Below are positions 1 through 12,865 of a DNA stretch of 64,000 nucleotides, piece after piece. Every line of letters starts with the position of its first letter. Position 1 is the stretch's first letter. Made by a program: the position numbers and the translations under genes. The notes under the pieces were generated by a model. That model saw only the letters and a list, made by a program, of their open reading frames with translations, did not search any database and was not told the origin of the DNA. Source of the DNA: Ursus arctos (Eukaryota > Chordata > Mammalia > Carnivora > Ursidae); contig NW_026623089.1 of assembly GCF_023065955.2 (NCBI RefSeq), positions 36,362,767 through 36,426,766 of the forward strand. The letters are read 5' to 3'.

Positions 1-2519
1 GGCCCAGCCAGGCTAGGGGCCTTGGCTCTGGGCCAAGCCTGGCAGCCTGGAGTGTGGGTCCCACTGCATTGTGGGACCAGGAAAAGGAAAGGAACGTCGG
101 GCCACCTCACCCCACCCAGCAGAGGCAGCCAGAGAAACCGCCTGAGGTGCTGCTTCCCAGGCCCGCTCTCCTGGGGGCTGCGGGCCAACTCAGGAGCCAG
201 ATCTGCAGGTGGTGGACACAGGCCTCTGAGCCGCAGGAGCCGCACACGGAGCTGCCATGTGCCGAGCCAGGCAACAGACAGAAACCACACGGAACCCAGC
301 AGTCCTGGCCACAGGCTTCAGAGAACCTGCGGGCTCCCCTCAGGGAGCTTTCCTGGGCCCTCTCTGCATCTGACAGGAAGGCCGCTTCCCTCCCCTAGTC
401 CCTAGCCTCACAGGCCCCGGGAAGAATGAGGACAGGCCTCTGCCACCTGCAATAACGTCCCCACAGGCATCTCTGAACGGGGCACTGAGGGTCCAAGGCC
501 CACCAAGGGGTCCCATGACTCCTGAAGTGAGTTCCAACTCGAGGCCCCACGCCCAGGCCTGCCTTCCCCTGCAGCACCCCCTTCTCTGCAGGCAGTAGCA
601 CAGCCTGGAGCCAGCCCGCACCTCCCTTAACCTCTCAGGTTCCTCACCTATATAATGGGGGCAGGACCCGCCCTGTTTCTCAGGGTCGAGGGGGCTAGAG
701 GAGTTGATGCAGATGAGATGCCCACAGTGCGCCTAACAGAGCATGACCAGCATGATGCCCTCCGTCTGCACCCCCAGGTGCCCGCACCCACGGAGTGTCC
801 CTGAGCCCCCTGCACCCACCGCCCACATCTGCACCTCCAGAATGGGAGCGCAGGCCTGCAGGCATGTCTCTGGGGTCTCTGGGCTATAGGCAGGGCTGAG
901 GGAGGGAGGAGGGGCTGCAGGGGCCCTGTGGACACTCCCTCTCCTTCCTCCTCTGACTCACAAAGGCCCCAGAGGTCACCTGGTCTGGGCTTTGGCTTGG
1001 TGTTCTGTTCCCCCACCCCCACCCAGGAGGGGCAGGGTTGGGACAGGCAGCTGAGCTGCAGGGGAGGAAGGTGGAAGTCAGGAGGGGTGCAGTCCAGGGC
1101 GTGGTGACCAGCGGGAGGTGGGAGCCAGGATAGGGCACAGCTGCAGGGTGTGAGGGAGGCAGTGTAGAAACCAGCTGTCCCCCAGCCAGAGTCAGGGCAG
1201 GGCCTGGGCAGGGGCTCAGGGAGGGCCAGGCGGGCCTTAGCCCAGAGACAGAGTCATGCCAAGACATCAGCTCCAGGCCCAGGACCCGCAGTGGCCGAGG
1301 GCACGGGCTCCCAGGAATTTGTCCTGGGGAGTGGACCAGAGGGCACGGAGAAGCTGGGGGCTTAGATACAGAGCAAGGGTGATGACCTAGCTGGAGATCG
1401 GGAGGGGATGTATTTTCCTGGCATTGGTCAGTGGGTAAACAAAGGCCCACAGGGGTGAGGCTGAGGGTGGGCGGAGGTAGAGAAGGGGGGAAAACATTCG
1501 TGGTAGAGTGGAAACCACTGGTAGGGGCACTGTGGGTGACAGGAGGGAGGGGTGAAGGGAAAAGGCTGAGTGGGCAGCAGGCTGGGGGCTCCAGGGACAG
1601 TGAGTCCAGCTACAGGGGTGAGTGAATGGAATTGGGGCTTCATAGCATCAGCTGTGCCCTCCCCCACCTGGGACTTCCCCCAGACTATGAAGGGTCAGAG
1701 GCTCCTGTCCCCCACTCTCCCTAGGCTCAGTCTCTCCCCACATCTACCCAGGACCCTGGGGAGGGCGATAGCTTGGAGGCTCGGTGGGAGGGCAGGGGCT
1801 GGGCAGGTAAGCTCCACCCTCTGAGTTCTCTTGGTGACAGCCCAACCTGGGGACATTTCTTCCACTCACTAGCCCCTTGCACTATGCTCTAGGCCAAGTG
1901 AGGGAAAGGCAAGTGCTGCAGCCTGGGCCCGGTGGGGAGACAGTCTCTGGATGCATGGTCTCCCCAGTAATCTCCCTGGACTTCATGGGGTGCTGTCCAC
2001 TCCTCACAAACAGCCCCCCATCCACTAGGTCCACGTAGCCTTGACCCTCTGCCCAGTGGAAGGAGGGCAGCCAGGCTGTGGGCACCAGGGCCACACCATG
2101 GAACCTGCCCCTCCCCTGAACATGTCCAGCACCCTGGGTCTGGACTGCCTGGCCAGCGAGCAGATCAGAAGGACCATGCTGCGGATGGGGTCCCAGCCTC
2201 TCCGACACCTCTCCTGGAGCCATGGCCCATAGCTCCTTCTGTGGCTGCCCTGCCCAGGGGCCCCCATTTACCGTCCTGGAGCACCTCTCTCTCCCCCGCC
2301 CCCCGAGGGGCTGTATAGATGTGTCCACTCTGTTCCCCTCCAGAAGCTTCAGAAACCATATAAACACATTACAGTTCCAGCAAATCCCATGGTAAGGACA
2401 TAAATTTGACTTACTTAATGACTAAACATTTTCCCCTGTACTTCCGCGGGAGCAAGGAGGGGGAGGAAAGCCCCAGGTCACGCACTTGCTCCTAGATGCC
2501 ACCCCTTGGGTTTTGCAGG
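1..2519. other. GC-rich single-copy DNA, no gene recognised
   Basis: This stretch is GC-rich, with many CAGG/CCTG words but few CpG. I see no transposon, no long simple repeat and no reading frame resembling a known protein. Open frames here are short and overlap on both strands, as expected of GC-rich non-coding DNA. It could be intronic or intergenic sequence of a gene-rich region. Confidence 0.6.
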
Positions 2520-2662
2520 ATGAGAGGGCCTGGGACCGTGGGAACAGTCAGACGGGGTCTGAGTCCCAGTTCTGAGCCTTCCTGCTGCGTGACTTTTGTT
2601 GGGTTTCTCAGACTCTCTGAGCCTATTTTGTGCTCTTGTAGAACTGGAGAAAACTGCTATCT
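2520..2662 (+). repeat. MIR SINE fragment (degraded)
   Basis: The order of words follows the core of the MIR consensus: a segment like 'gtctgagtcccagttctg', then 'ctgcgtgactttt', then a CTCTGAGCCT segment and 'aactggagaaaact'. It is a diverged tRNA-derived mammalian-wide SINE. Edges are approximate, and assignment is by eye. Confidence 0.5.
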
Positions 2663-3514
2663 TAGGGCTCTGTGAGAGTGAAAGATCTCATATGAAAGGG
2701 CCCCCAAAATATGATGCCCTTCCCTCCTGTCCCACCCCCTCCCTTACCCAAGTCAGAGATCCTTTGTCAAATGATCCATTTAAAGAGGGCTCCGACAGGT
2801 ACAATCTCTCTCTCATGGCAGCGGCTCTTTGACCTGGATGTTGTTTGCCCCGGGCTGGGAGAGAGATGCCAACAAGAGACGTCAGCACCCCGAGTGTCCT
2901 GGAAACCGTTCCAAGCTCCCAAGTTCCTGAATGCCAATTACGGGAAGTCTGATTCATCTGTGCTCTGAGTAACTGGGTCCAGTGACTCCCGAGTGATTGT
3001 CTGAGCTGAATGTGTGTGGGGGTGACAGGCAGGGCTGCCCCGGGAAGTGAGCTCCCCCACGTCCTGGCCCTGGGCCAGCCACTAACCTCCCCTAGAGGGC
3101 TTTTGATAAAGACACGGACCACAGCCCCTGAGCCATCCCAAAAGTGCAGTCGGCCTGGGCTGGGGGAGCTTTCTGCTGTGACCGAGGCTGAGTCAACTGA
3201 ATGCCATGGGCAGCTCTCTAGAGACCAAAGCAAATATGATGAACAACAAATTCCCGTTTTGTGTTGAACTCAAAGGTCCCTGCACTGTAGTGCCTTTGGT
3301 AGTCAGATACATACCCAGAATGGTGGGCATCTGGGGCCCAAATGGACAGAGCATTCTGGGCTGACCCTAGTGGGTCAGCATCTGGGAGCAGGCTTGGCAC
3401 TCAGTAGGGCTCAGTGGGCTCAGAGCCACAGGCTGTGGCCTGGGAAGTTTCCAGAACCAAGAGGGAGGGTCTTATTCTGGCCTGAACCCCTTGGGCTGAG
3501 CTGTTCGTTCTCAG
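2663..3514. other. Single-copy DNA, no gene recognised
   Basis: No repeat or exon is recognised. The part around 2,760-3,000 is less GC-biased and looks like ordinary unique sequence. Conservation could not be tested. Confidence 0.5.
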
Positions 3515-3705
3515 GAAGGGGTTCTCAGGCTTTAGTGGGCATCAGAATCCCCTGGAGGGCTTATCAAAACACACATTGCAGGCCCCTCCCCTAGAGTGTC
3601 TGATTCAGGAGATCTGGCATAGGGCTTGAGAACCTGCATTTCTAAAAAACAGTCCAAGGGGATGTTGATGCTGCTGGTCCTAGGATCCCACTTTGAGAAC
3701 CAATG
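3515..3705 (+). mobile_element. MER5A non-autonomous hAT DNA transposon
   Basis: The two ends are imperfect inverted repeats ('ggttctcaggctttag' at the left, 'ctttgagaaccaatg' at the right). The interior follows the MER5A consensus closely: a GGGCATCAGAATCCCCTGGAGGG segment, 'tgattcaggagatctgg', 'gagaacctgcatttctaa', 'gatgctgctggtcc'. The length of about 190 bp matches the family. MER5A is a fossil element mobilised by a hAT-Charlie transposase and codes for nothing. The expected 8-bp target duplication is no longer visible. Confidence 0.9.
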
Positions 3706-5999
3706 ATCTAAAATTATAGCTGGGAGAGGGCCTGGAAAGCAGAAGCAAGAAGGCACTGCACTCTGAGCCTAGTGCCCCACCAGGCCCAGCCAGAGGCAGC
3801 CTCAGGCTCAGCCGGAACCCAGGCCAGGCAAGGCAGGGCTAGGAAGCAGGTAGCTACAGAGGAAGGCCACCCTAGGCTTGCTGTACCTTTGTCCAGCACT
3901 GCCCCACAAACCAGGAGGTGAGGAGGGGTTCTAGGAGCTTCCAGAAACCTGTTTCCTCTCAATGTTTCTGCCCCTGCCTCTGGGCCCTTGTTCACAGCCT
4001 GCGGAATTCCTCAACACTTCTATGGGGGAAGACTCTCCAGCCCTCAACTGAGCAGAGGCCCTGTTATGGGGGGCGTACTTCCAGCGCCCACCACAGTGTC
4101 AATGCAGCATGCTGGGCAGCTGTCAGCGTGGCCGCCTCTGTGGCCCCTGCACAGCATCGCTGGGAAGGCAGCTTCTGCGGGTTCCTTCATTCGACCCACA
4201 TCAGCTGGGCGCTTGAGGCAGGGAGCCCCACATGGGAGCACCAGCTCTGCAGGGAGGGGAGAGGAGAGGAGGCCACCTAAACACTCTGAACCCTTAATCC
4301 ACATACAATTACACCCTCGCTGCTGGAGCCCCCATTCTCAGCCTGGCAAGGCCAGTCAGCAATGCCAGGCTGGGAAGGGCCTTCGGCAAGAGAGGGCATG
4401 GATTTAGGCGTAGATTCCATTCCTAGTGGGTTCTTCTGGCCAGGGAAGTCAGACACCCTCTACCTCTTGCCCCTGATCCACCCCAGCATCAACCCACTGC
4501 TGGGGCCCTTATCAGACCCCAAAGGCAGGCACAGCAGCTCAGGGGCAGAGCTCAGATCCCCAAAAGTCAGCACACATGCCTCAGGGCACTGAGCTAGGGG
4601 CTGGAGTCCAGGAACTTGCAGGGCTGGCCCTCCCTGGCGGCCCTGCTCCCCCACGGGCCCAGGTCTGTGTCTCCAGGGGCTGCTATGGACCAGCTCCTGA
4701 GGCCCTTCTTCATCACTCAGCTCTTCTCTGTGCCCTGGCTGTGCCCTGCCTCCCTAGTGCTCTGGGTACAGCATCTCCCTGGGCTGGGACCTGCCATGTC
4801 ATGGGGTGCCCCTTGTCTGACGTTCCCAAATGTTCTCAACCCCACAAAAGCACCTCTTTGGCTGCAATGGATCTGGGCCTGTCAGGGCCTTCAGCTCCCC
4901 TTCTCGGCCTCTTTGCCGATGCAGAGATGGCTCACATCTGAGGACAGGGAGAGGACGAGACAGCTAGGATGCACTCTTCATCCACACATCCTCTTCACCG
5001 GCCTCCCAAATGTGCAGGCATCTGTGCTACACTAAGATCTAGCAATCTGGGGGGAAACCCTCCCCTGCCGGAAGGTTGCCCCTCAACACATCAAGATGGA
5101 TGAGAAGACCAGGTCGGGCTGACCACCCCCATGGGTTGTGACATCACAAGCAAGAACCGGCCAGCCACAGTGCCAGCCTCAGGAGCCACCAGCATGGTTC
5201 ATAAGGCAAACTGAGTCCTAGCAGACAGAGCAACACTAGCAGAAATACGGGGTTGTGCCTGAAGAAGATGGCAAAAGCAAAAGATGAAAAAGGGTGTGGT
5301 GGGCTTAGCCTCCTGAGTTATGGAGACAAGCACAGATCGCAAAATCAGAAGGAGCAGCGTGTTGGCAAAGGAGAGAACTTGGCACTTACCCTGCCTTTTT
5401 TACTAAAATCGTTTTGGGGTAACCAGATAGCCCTGGGTGATGAGAGAACGTTCCTTATAGAACGTTCCAAATACACGGGGAAGGAACAATGAGGAAGGTG
5501 CTGCGTTGCAGTCCTTGATGGGATACTTAGTGTTGTCAAGAGTTGAGACCGTCAGAAGGGTGGAACGGATGCAGGGGGGTGAGGGCCCACGGCCCCCACG
5601 CTCACACCCACTGCCACCAGGCCTGCCGCGGCAGACTCCTGCAGCACATGGGGCAGCACCACGAAGCATTCTCGCCAAGTAACAGGAACCCCGTAAAATG
5701 AAGTTGTTTGAGCTAAACTCCAGTTTGGAGAGACTACTAGGAGCGGGGGAACTCATGAAATGACACTGCGAGGAAGCAAACAGACAAGTATCAAAAATAG
5801 GACATCCTAGAGACACACACTCACCACGGTTCTGCAACAAGTCAGTGGCTTAAAGAAAGGTGACCGCGGAAGGAAGGGCTGCTTCAGATTACAGAGGCTT
5901 GTGACAAATAAAAGCCACATGCCACACGTGGATTCAGCTCAGTTACTAATTTTACGAGTCAACTGTAGAAGAGCATTTTTAAGACAATTAAGGAAAACT
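3706..5999. other. Mostly unique DNA, no gene recognised
   Basis: The first part (to about 5,000) is GC-rich with no repeat I can name. From about 5,200 the base composition shifts toward A+T and the sequence reads like an old degraded repeat, but I could not assign a family. No exon is supported. Confidence 0.45.
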
Positions 6000-6390
6000 G
6001 AAGATGTGCTGGGCGTTGGATGACAGCAAGGAATTGCTATTAATTCTGTTAAGTGTGATAATGACCGCGTGCTTCTGTTTGCAGATGGCCTCGTTTGAGG
6101 AATCCACGCTGGAGTATAGAGGGACAAATTATGGAGGTCTGGGATTTGATTTAAATACTTCAGCCCAAAGGAAAAAGAATAAGAGAAAAAGAAGAAAAAG
6201 AAAAGAAAAAAAAAAAAGAGGGAAGAAGGGCGAGGAGGGAGGGAGGGAAGGAGAAGGAAAAATGCGTAAATGAAGCAAGCTGGTAAAATCTTAACTGCTG
6301 AATCTGTGCAATGAGGTTACAGAGGTTCATCATTCTATTCTCTTTACCTTTCAGTGTGTTTGTAAATTTCATGATAACAGTCCAACCTAA
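6000..6390 (+). repeat. Old repeat 3'-end-like fragment with purine tract
   Basis: The order of segments ('ctgttaagtgtgataatg', 'ttctgtttgcagatg', 'ctgctgaatctgtgcaatg', 'atttcatgataa') resembles the 3' end of an old L1-type element that ends with 'aaattttcataataaaa'. Family assignment is from memory and uncertain. A purine-rich tract sits in its middle. Confidence 0.4.
6169..6262 (+). repeat. Purine-rich (GAAAA/GGGA) low-complexity tract
   Basis: About 94 bases almost entirely A and G, passing from GAAAAA-type to GGGAGGGAAGG-type words. It is probably an expanded A-rich segment of the surrounding old repeat. It reads as a lysine/arginine-rich frame on one strand and a phenylalanine/serine-rich one on the other, neither of which is a gene. 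Confidence 0.85.
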
Positions 6391-6479
6391 AACATGGTAT
6401 CAGCACATGAATATACTGTCAGAGCTGTGAAGCAAACAAGAAAGGCTTGAAATAACCCCAAACACACACAGCAGCTTAG

Positions 6480-7405
6480 TATATGAATAAAGGTCATATT
6501 TCAAGTCAGTGAAGAAGAGGTAATTGTTTAATAAGTGGTGTTGGGCAAATGGGTGACCATCTGGAAAAAAATAAAATTGGAGTGCCACCAGATAAATCAA
6601 ATACTCACGTCTGAAACACAAAACCATAAGCCTATGAGAGGAACACATGAGGGCATTTCTTCATAGTTTCATGGTACGGAAGTTTTTCTGTTACTTTGAA
6701 TGTCATGAAATTACTGATGGGCAACCATTTTTGACCTATAGAAACAGTAATTTCACAAGGTTCCAACATAATATGTACGATACTGACTACATAAATTTTT
6801 TAGATACTGCATGGCAAAAATCATAACAAAACAAAAATACAATAAATTGAGAAAAAGATTTGCAACTCATGCTCCAAGAGTTAGTTTCCTTAATACATAA
6901 AAAGCTTCTATGAATCAATAACAAAAATACCATCAGCCCAGCAGAAATACTGTTAATAATTCAGACACCAGTTCACCAGAGAGAATACAGATAAATCTTA
7001 TGAAATGATACGAAAATATGCTCAACTCTCATTCATAGAGAAATGCTAACTAACTTCACAACGAGATACCATTTTTCACCTATTAGATCGGCAAAGATAA
7101 GGGGATGGAGAAACAGGTGTTTACATCCATCACCAGCAGAAGTATAAATTACTATGGCTGAGGAGGACAGCTTAGCAAAATCTATCAAAATCACAAATGC
7201 ACCTCCATTTCACCCTGCTGTTCTATTCTGAGGGATTTATCCTACAAATATGCTCACACTTGGAGCAAAATGATATCCGGGCAAGGATGTTTGCTGCAGT
7301 ACTGCTTATAAAAGGAGAGTGGACACCATCTGAATGGCTACTTTTCAGGGCCTGGATGAACCGTCCGCTGGTGGAAGACCATGCAGATGTTAGAAACAGC
7401 AATGC
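6480..7405 (+). mobile_element. Old L1M LINE fragment (ORF2 3' part)
   Basis: The sequence follows the L1 ORF2 C-terminal region in the sense direction: 'taataagtggtgttgggc' (the L1 'aataaatggtgctggg' word), then 'gcaaatcaataacaaa'-like text, 'cacaacgagataccattttt', 'ggatttatcctacaaat'. Many stops and indels show it is long dead. A SINE pair interrupts it at its right end. Confidence 0.7.
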
Positions 7406-7647
7406 GGGGCACCTGGTGGCTTAGCTGGTTAAGCGTCCGACTCTTGATTTTGGCTCAGGTCATGATCTCAGGGTTGTGAGATGGAGCCACGACTAGGGAT
7501 CCATGCCCAGTGTGGAGTATGCTTCAGATTCTCTCCCCTTCTCCTTCTGCCCTTCCCCCTGCTTGTGTGTCGGTACAAGCGTGCTCTCTCTCTCCCTCTC
7601 TCAAATAATAAATAAATATTTTTAAATGAATAAATAAATAAATAATT
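7406..7647 (+). mobile_element. SINEC (Can-SINE), first of a tandem pair
   Basis: A tRNA-Lys-type head 'ggggcacctggtggcttagc' is followed by a CT-rich body and an AATAAATA tail. The outer flanks of the pair share a short direct repeat, 'gaaacagcaatg' at about 7,393 and 'aaaacagcag' at about 7,834. The pair is therefore best read as two successive insertions at one place. Confidence 0.93.
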
Positions 7648-7833
7648 GGGGGTGCCTGGGTGGCTCAGTCAGTTAAGCACCTGCCTTCTGCTCAGGTCAT
7701 GATCTCCGGAGTCCTGAGATCAAGCCCCGTGTGGGGACTCCCTCTGCACCTGCCCACCTCCCTGCCCGGCTCATTCTCTCTCTCTCTCTCTCTCAAATAA
7801 ATAAATAAAATCTTTAAAAAATAAACAAAATAA
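7648..7833 (+). mobile_element. SINEC (Can-SINE), second of a tandem pair
   Basis: A second complete SINE starts directly after the A-rich tail of the first, with head 'gggggtgcctgggtggctca', a (CT)n run and tail AAATAAATAAAATCTTTAAAA. It runs through two out-of-register frames and codes for nothing. Confidence 0.93.
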
Positions 7834-7842
7834 AAACAGCAG

Positions 7843-10800
7843 CTCCACTCCACGCGCACGGAGATGGGGCTCTCAGAGGCACTGTGACACAAGAGAAGGA
7901 AAACGAGGCACATGGTCTGACGAGCCGCTGCCACGTGCCTCACAAGGACTAATACGCTGTGCGTGTGTGGACCAGAAATGTCTGGAGGAGACCTGAAACA
8001 GATAACAATTAGGTCTCTGCCTTTAGGACCTGGCAGGGATGGGAGGAGACATGCTCCACATGGACCATTTTTACTTGTTGAATACCTAGTGAAATAAATA
8101 CAACACTCCAAACTGTATACACTGAGGAGGAGGAAGGGCAGCCCTATGAGGAGGCCGGGCAGGAATCCCAGGGAAGGAAGAGTGGGGCAAGAGGAAAGGC
8201 AGAGGGGGGAGAAAGAAGATGAGGTACTGCAGGTCGGGGACCCAGGGTGACCCTTCCAGAGTCCCCACCCACATGGCCACAACACAGGCCATGTCTCTCT
8301 CAGCTTCCCAGGGCACCTCAAATTCGATGTAACTACATATTCCAAACAGGTTCCCCCACTAGGCTCTCTCCTGGGGGAAGCACAGGGCTGAGGACACAGC
8401 TGGTGTGACAGGTCAGTTGCCCCTCTGTTGGAACCCTTCACTTGTGCCCATGGCTAAGCTGCAAAGGAGGCATGAGACCCCAGTAAAGCCACAAGTCCAG
8501 AGTGACATGTCATCAGTGGCCCCTAGTCACTGCCTGCCACGGACTGTGCTCCCTGGCTTTCTTGGCTTCTTGGACATGGCGACACATGTCCACCTTGGGG
8601 CCTGGGACCAGCTGTTCCCTCTGCAAGGAGCCCCCTGCCTCCAGATGTCCAAGGGTTCAAGCTCTACCTTCCAGGGGCTGCCCTAACGACTCTATTCTAA
8701 ACGGAAGCCCCTACACGCCCTCCCTCTTCCCCCAAGCACCTTCTAATTACCTGTTCTGTTCATTTTCTACCTATTTCTGGATTTTGTCTGCACGCTCAGA
8801 ACCTGGACAGGGCCTGGCACGCTAGTTCTCCACACGCACTCAGTGGATGGGACGATGATCGGACATCTCCCCACATTCTTCTGGTTTTTCATTGGCTTTC
8901 CCCAAGTCCCTCTCAGGTGTAGTGTGAAGGGCAGGCAGCACCTCAGAGCATGGGTTTCACACGGCCCCAGAGGTCACAGTGAGGTGGTGAGGAGGGGCAG
9001 GCCTGGGCTATCCCGCCTTGGGCAGGGTTCTTAGCCCCTTGGGATTCTTGCTGCTACACACGTGACAATTTCCACACTCTCCGTGGGCCCACTTATGTCT
9101 AATTGCCCCTCCATATCCCCCTTGCCTCCTGGCACCTGGACCCCACCACTCCTCCCAGCCTCAGTCTCCACCTCTGTCCTATTTGGCCTGCAGACCCATC
9201 CAGCACCAGTGTCCTATGAAGCGACGTTCTTCTGCCAAGCACCCCCCCACCACCTCCCTTGCCTTGGCTGTGAGTGCACAGAGCACTAGGCAGCGACGGG
9301 TTCCCAAGGCCAGGACACCCTCCCCATTCTAAAGCCTGAGACACACACATTATCATTCTCCAACGCCGGCCCTGCTGTCTGTCACATTAGGCTGTGTTTA
9401 TTATTTTTATCCCTGCAATAAAATGCCTGTTTGCAGCTGGGATTCCTCTTCACTGGGTTCCCTTGGGGAACTCGGGGGGGGGCTTGCTCTGGCCATCCCT
9501 GTGGGCCCGGGGAATGGTGTGCTCTCTTGGGACTGACAGCCTAGCCTCCTCCCATTGTCCAGGGCCTGGCAAACTGGACAGTCAGCACTTCTGGCCAAAG
9601 CACATGGCCATAGCCTGGTGAGGGTGGCAGGCTAGGGCCAGGACACGAGGGCCTCCAACATCAGAGCAGTAGAGGCTCAGGGGTTCCCTGTGGGAGATCA
9701 TTTACACCCCCAGGAGAAGTTGCACGTGTTACAGGTAAGCTCAGAGCTGCTGGGTGTGCAGCGGACAGGTGGGCATACATGCATGGAAGCATTCTCGTGG
9801 AGGCCTGCCTGCCCCTGAGCTACCCAGGGCCCCAGGGTTCTGGAAACCCTGCCCCAGTCAACCCATCACAGAAAGATAGGTTAACTGAGGTGAAAGTCAG
9901 TTTAATTCAACTCAGCATCACCCGAGGAGGTGGTATGGGAATGTCTAACTCTGCGGTGGGAGACTCATGCGTGAGTCTGGCACTGCCAAATGCGCCTGCC
10001 CCGTCAGGAGGCCTGAGGCGAAGGGCAAGGGCAGGGTGAAGACATCGTCCTGGGAGGGCAGCAGAGGGGTGAGGTCAGGGCTCAGTCAGAGTTTTCCCTT
10101 CCCCTGCCCTGCCTCATCCTTGTGGCCATCCCAGTGCCTGTTGCCCTCTGCTCCTCAGGGGGCTGCCCACGAAGCCACTTGCTACGCTGTGTGTGACGCC
10201 ATATGTGGTTAGGGCAGGCCAAGTGGTTTAGATGGCAGGGAGCCACAGAGGGCCCCAGCCAGTGTGGGGTGGGCTGCCAAGCTAACAAGGTAGCCGCACC
10301 AGGCATCTCATGGGTCAGGCACGTAGCCCGTCCTGTGCCAGCCACGCCCACACTGGCCCTCCCTGTCTGCCCGCTCGCTCAGCCTCTCCACACCTCTCTC
10401 CAGTCAGTCCCCAGAGCCCCCACCCCTGAATTGGGCTGCAAGAAGCCTGGGAGGGTTCATGGGCCCTCCTGCAGCAGGATGTGCCTGAGTGGGGACCCCA
10501 GGGAGCCGACTAGCCCCAGGCAGGACAGCTGGGAGCAGGCAGGAAGACAGTGGCTGAGGCTGGAATGCAGGCCCCCATCCCCAGGCCAGGGGTCCTCACC
10601 CCACACTATCCTCAGTAGCCCAGGCCGATGGGGTCTGGACAGCCCTCAGTCTCAGGTTCTCCCGTGCCTGGCCTGCCCAGCCTCCTACCATCAGGCCCGG
10701 GGCTGACGACCATGTTGTCAGTCCTTCCCTGGACAAACTGACAGAGCCCCCTTCATGCACCAGCACGGCACTCGGTCCTGGGGCCCAGCAGTAAGCAGCA

Positions 10801-11756
10801 CAGGGCAGAAGACTCAGACACATGAGGATATACTTCATGGTATAATATGAGACCTCATGGCAAGGTGGCCAGTGCTGTGAGCCAGGCCACAGGATGCCAT
10901 GGGCAAAAGCACGCTGGACCCAAGGTTGCATCTCGAGCCCCCCAAGGACTAGCAGGGACTGTGGGAAAAGCAGGTAGCTTCTTGCCTGGGAGTGGTAACA
11001 GTGCCCCCCAGGTGGTGCTGTGGGGTCCACCCAGATCACTGGGCCCTCCTATCAGCCTGGGGCACCTGTCCCCCAAGGGTTGCCGGCATGCAGCACACTT
11101 CACATCTGTGACCTTCTCCAGACAACCGGAGGGACCAACAGCCAACAGCTGGCCAGTACAGGGGGCCAGGGTCCAACTCCCTGCCTCACCGTGAGACAGA
11201 GCCGGTGCGGTCTACACTCTGGAGTTCCCCCACAGGGTTAGGCTGAGGAGAGACTGCCTGAAATGGCACCTGTGCCTGGCCTCCTCCCCTTTCCTACCTG
11301 CTTATTCACCCCCTTAGACGTGTCTCTCAATTGCATACCCTCTACACGCCTTACATCCAAATCCCTGTCGCAGGCTCTACATCCGGGGAAGCTGAGCTAA
11401 GCCAGGCCCTTTGAAGGCATGCGTGACATGAGTGGGTGCAGGCAAAGCTCTTAGGAGAGCGCCTGGCACACAGGACACACTCAGAAGCTGGTCACTGCTG
11501 TTACAGGGCCCTGGCACTCTACAGCCCAGATGAAGAGCATCCTAATGGCCCCAGATGGTGACAACGCCACGTGCAGGAAGCCCTCTCCAAGCTGAGACCT
11601 AAGGTGTGTGAGGTCAGAGAAGCATGGGGGCAGCAGGTGGTCACAAAGGTAGGAAAGAGGGCAAGGGCCAGCTCAGGCCCCAGACACCAGGGGGGGTAGC
11701 AGGAAGGGCACAGAAAAGTCAAGGGAGGAACCAAGGCAGCACATTACCCACTCTCG
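7843..11756. other. GC-rich single-copy DNA, no gene recognised
   Basis: A long repeat-poor stretch. A weak L2- or MIR-like tail may lie near 8,760-8,850 ('gacagggcctggcacgctag') and another near 11,455-11,500 ('gcgcctggcacacaggacac'). An AATAAA hexamer at 9,417-9,422 is the only polyadenylation-like word, and nothing else supports a transcript end there. No coding exon is recognised. Confidence 0.5.
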
Positions 11757-11932
11757 ATAGTGCTCCTTGGCACAGAGGAAAGACCTGGGTTCAAATTCTG
11801 CCTCTGCCCGTCTCTCCAGATAGGAAGCTCATCAACAAAATGGGTATAATGATGCCAGCATAAAAAAAATATTTAGGACATTAAATTAAGTTGCTTATTA
11901 GTGAAACACACAGCAGAGCCCCTGGGACAGAG
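11757..11932 (+). repeat. MIR SINE fragment
   Basis: Matches the MIR consensus in order: 'gacctgggttcaaattctgc', 'ctcatcaacaaaatgggtat', 'atgatgcc', 'aggacattaaatta', 'cagagcccctgggac'. It is diverged, with approximate ends. Confidence 0.7.
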
Positions 11933-11967
11933 AGCTGGTCAAGGATCCCTTCCCGGTGCTTGCATGT

Positions 11968-12050
11968 GAACGCGTGTACACATACACACACACATACACA
12001 CGTACACGTGTGCACCGCATGCACACGCACACAGAGCCCACACGCATGCT
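11968..12050 (+). repeat. Imperfect (CA)n / alternating purine-pyrimidine tract
   Basis: ACAC runs are interrupted by GTAC, GTGT and GCATGC words, giving about 80 bases of nearly strict purine-pyrimidine alternation. It produces threonine/histidine- and valine/cysteine-rich chance frames on the two strands. Confidence 0.85.
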
Positions 12051-12639
12051 CCGTGTACCACGGTCTGAGCACAGACAGGTGGTCCGAGGGCTCTGGCCCC
12101 CACCACACTGTCTGCTGTTCTTTCCTCTCTCCACTTGGAACCCGGGGCCGTTCCTGGCTCTAGGACTTCCTTTACACCCCCTCACAGCGCCGCAGTCACC
12201 TCACAAAACAACACCTCTTCAAAATCTCAGCCCAACTGTAGACATGCCTGGCATCCCCCCCTCCAGGGTTGTGACCAGCTGTGACCTGGAGCTGCACCTT
12301 GGGGGCCACCTCGGCCAGACAGCATGCTTTAAAAGCCCTGGTCTCTGCAGGCTCACAGGCAGGGCAGCTCCCCTGGCCCCAGGCTGGCCTGACCACAAGG
12401 AGAAGCTGGAAGATTTCGCACCTGCCTTAGGCACCCTGCAGTCCGCAGGAGACGTGGCCACCAGCTCCCTGCCTCCACCCCTCTCTTAGGCTCTGTTTCC
12501 CAGCCTCTTTTCGCATCTGCGGGGCCAAGCAGGAGACACCTGTGTGTGGATTTCTCAAGGACCGAGGGCTCTCCAGACAGGGTCAGGTGGTATTGGCAAG
12601 CAACACATTTGCAAGGCCACTATGGCTGTGTCCCACAAG

Positions 12640-12865
12640 TATCCTTCTTTATATTTTTATCATTTAATTCCATTATCATCTAATTTCTATATTTATTTCT
12701 TTTTTGATCCACTGCATGTTTATACATGTGTTTTAAATTTTCCAAATATTAAATTTTTAGTTATGCTTTGCTATTAATTTCTATCATTATCGCATTGTAG
12801 GTAGAAAACATGGTCTGAATCAGTTTTTTTATATTCCTTGAGGTGTTTTTACAGCCAGTTTGCAG
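12640..12865 (-). mobile_element. Old L1 LINE fragment (ORF2, antisense)
   Basis: An AT-rich block in otherwise GC-rich DNA. Read on the minus strand it follows the L1 ORF2 region usually seen in antisense as 'atttctaattt...gtggtcagagaacat'; here the words are 'atttctatattta', 'gcattgtaggtagaaaacat' and 'ttccttgaggtgttttta'. It is short and decayed. Confidence 0.6.

Noticed and set aside
7692..8441. 249-codon minus-strand open frame
   Set aside because: Its C-terminal part is translated from an antisense SINE and the rest has no recognisable domain, so it is a chance frame.
9417..9422. AATAAA hexamer as a possible polyadenylation signal
   Set aside because: The hexamer is common by chance and no upstream terminal exon or frame is recognisable.
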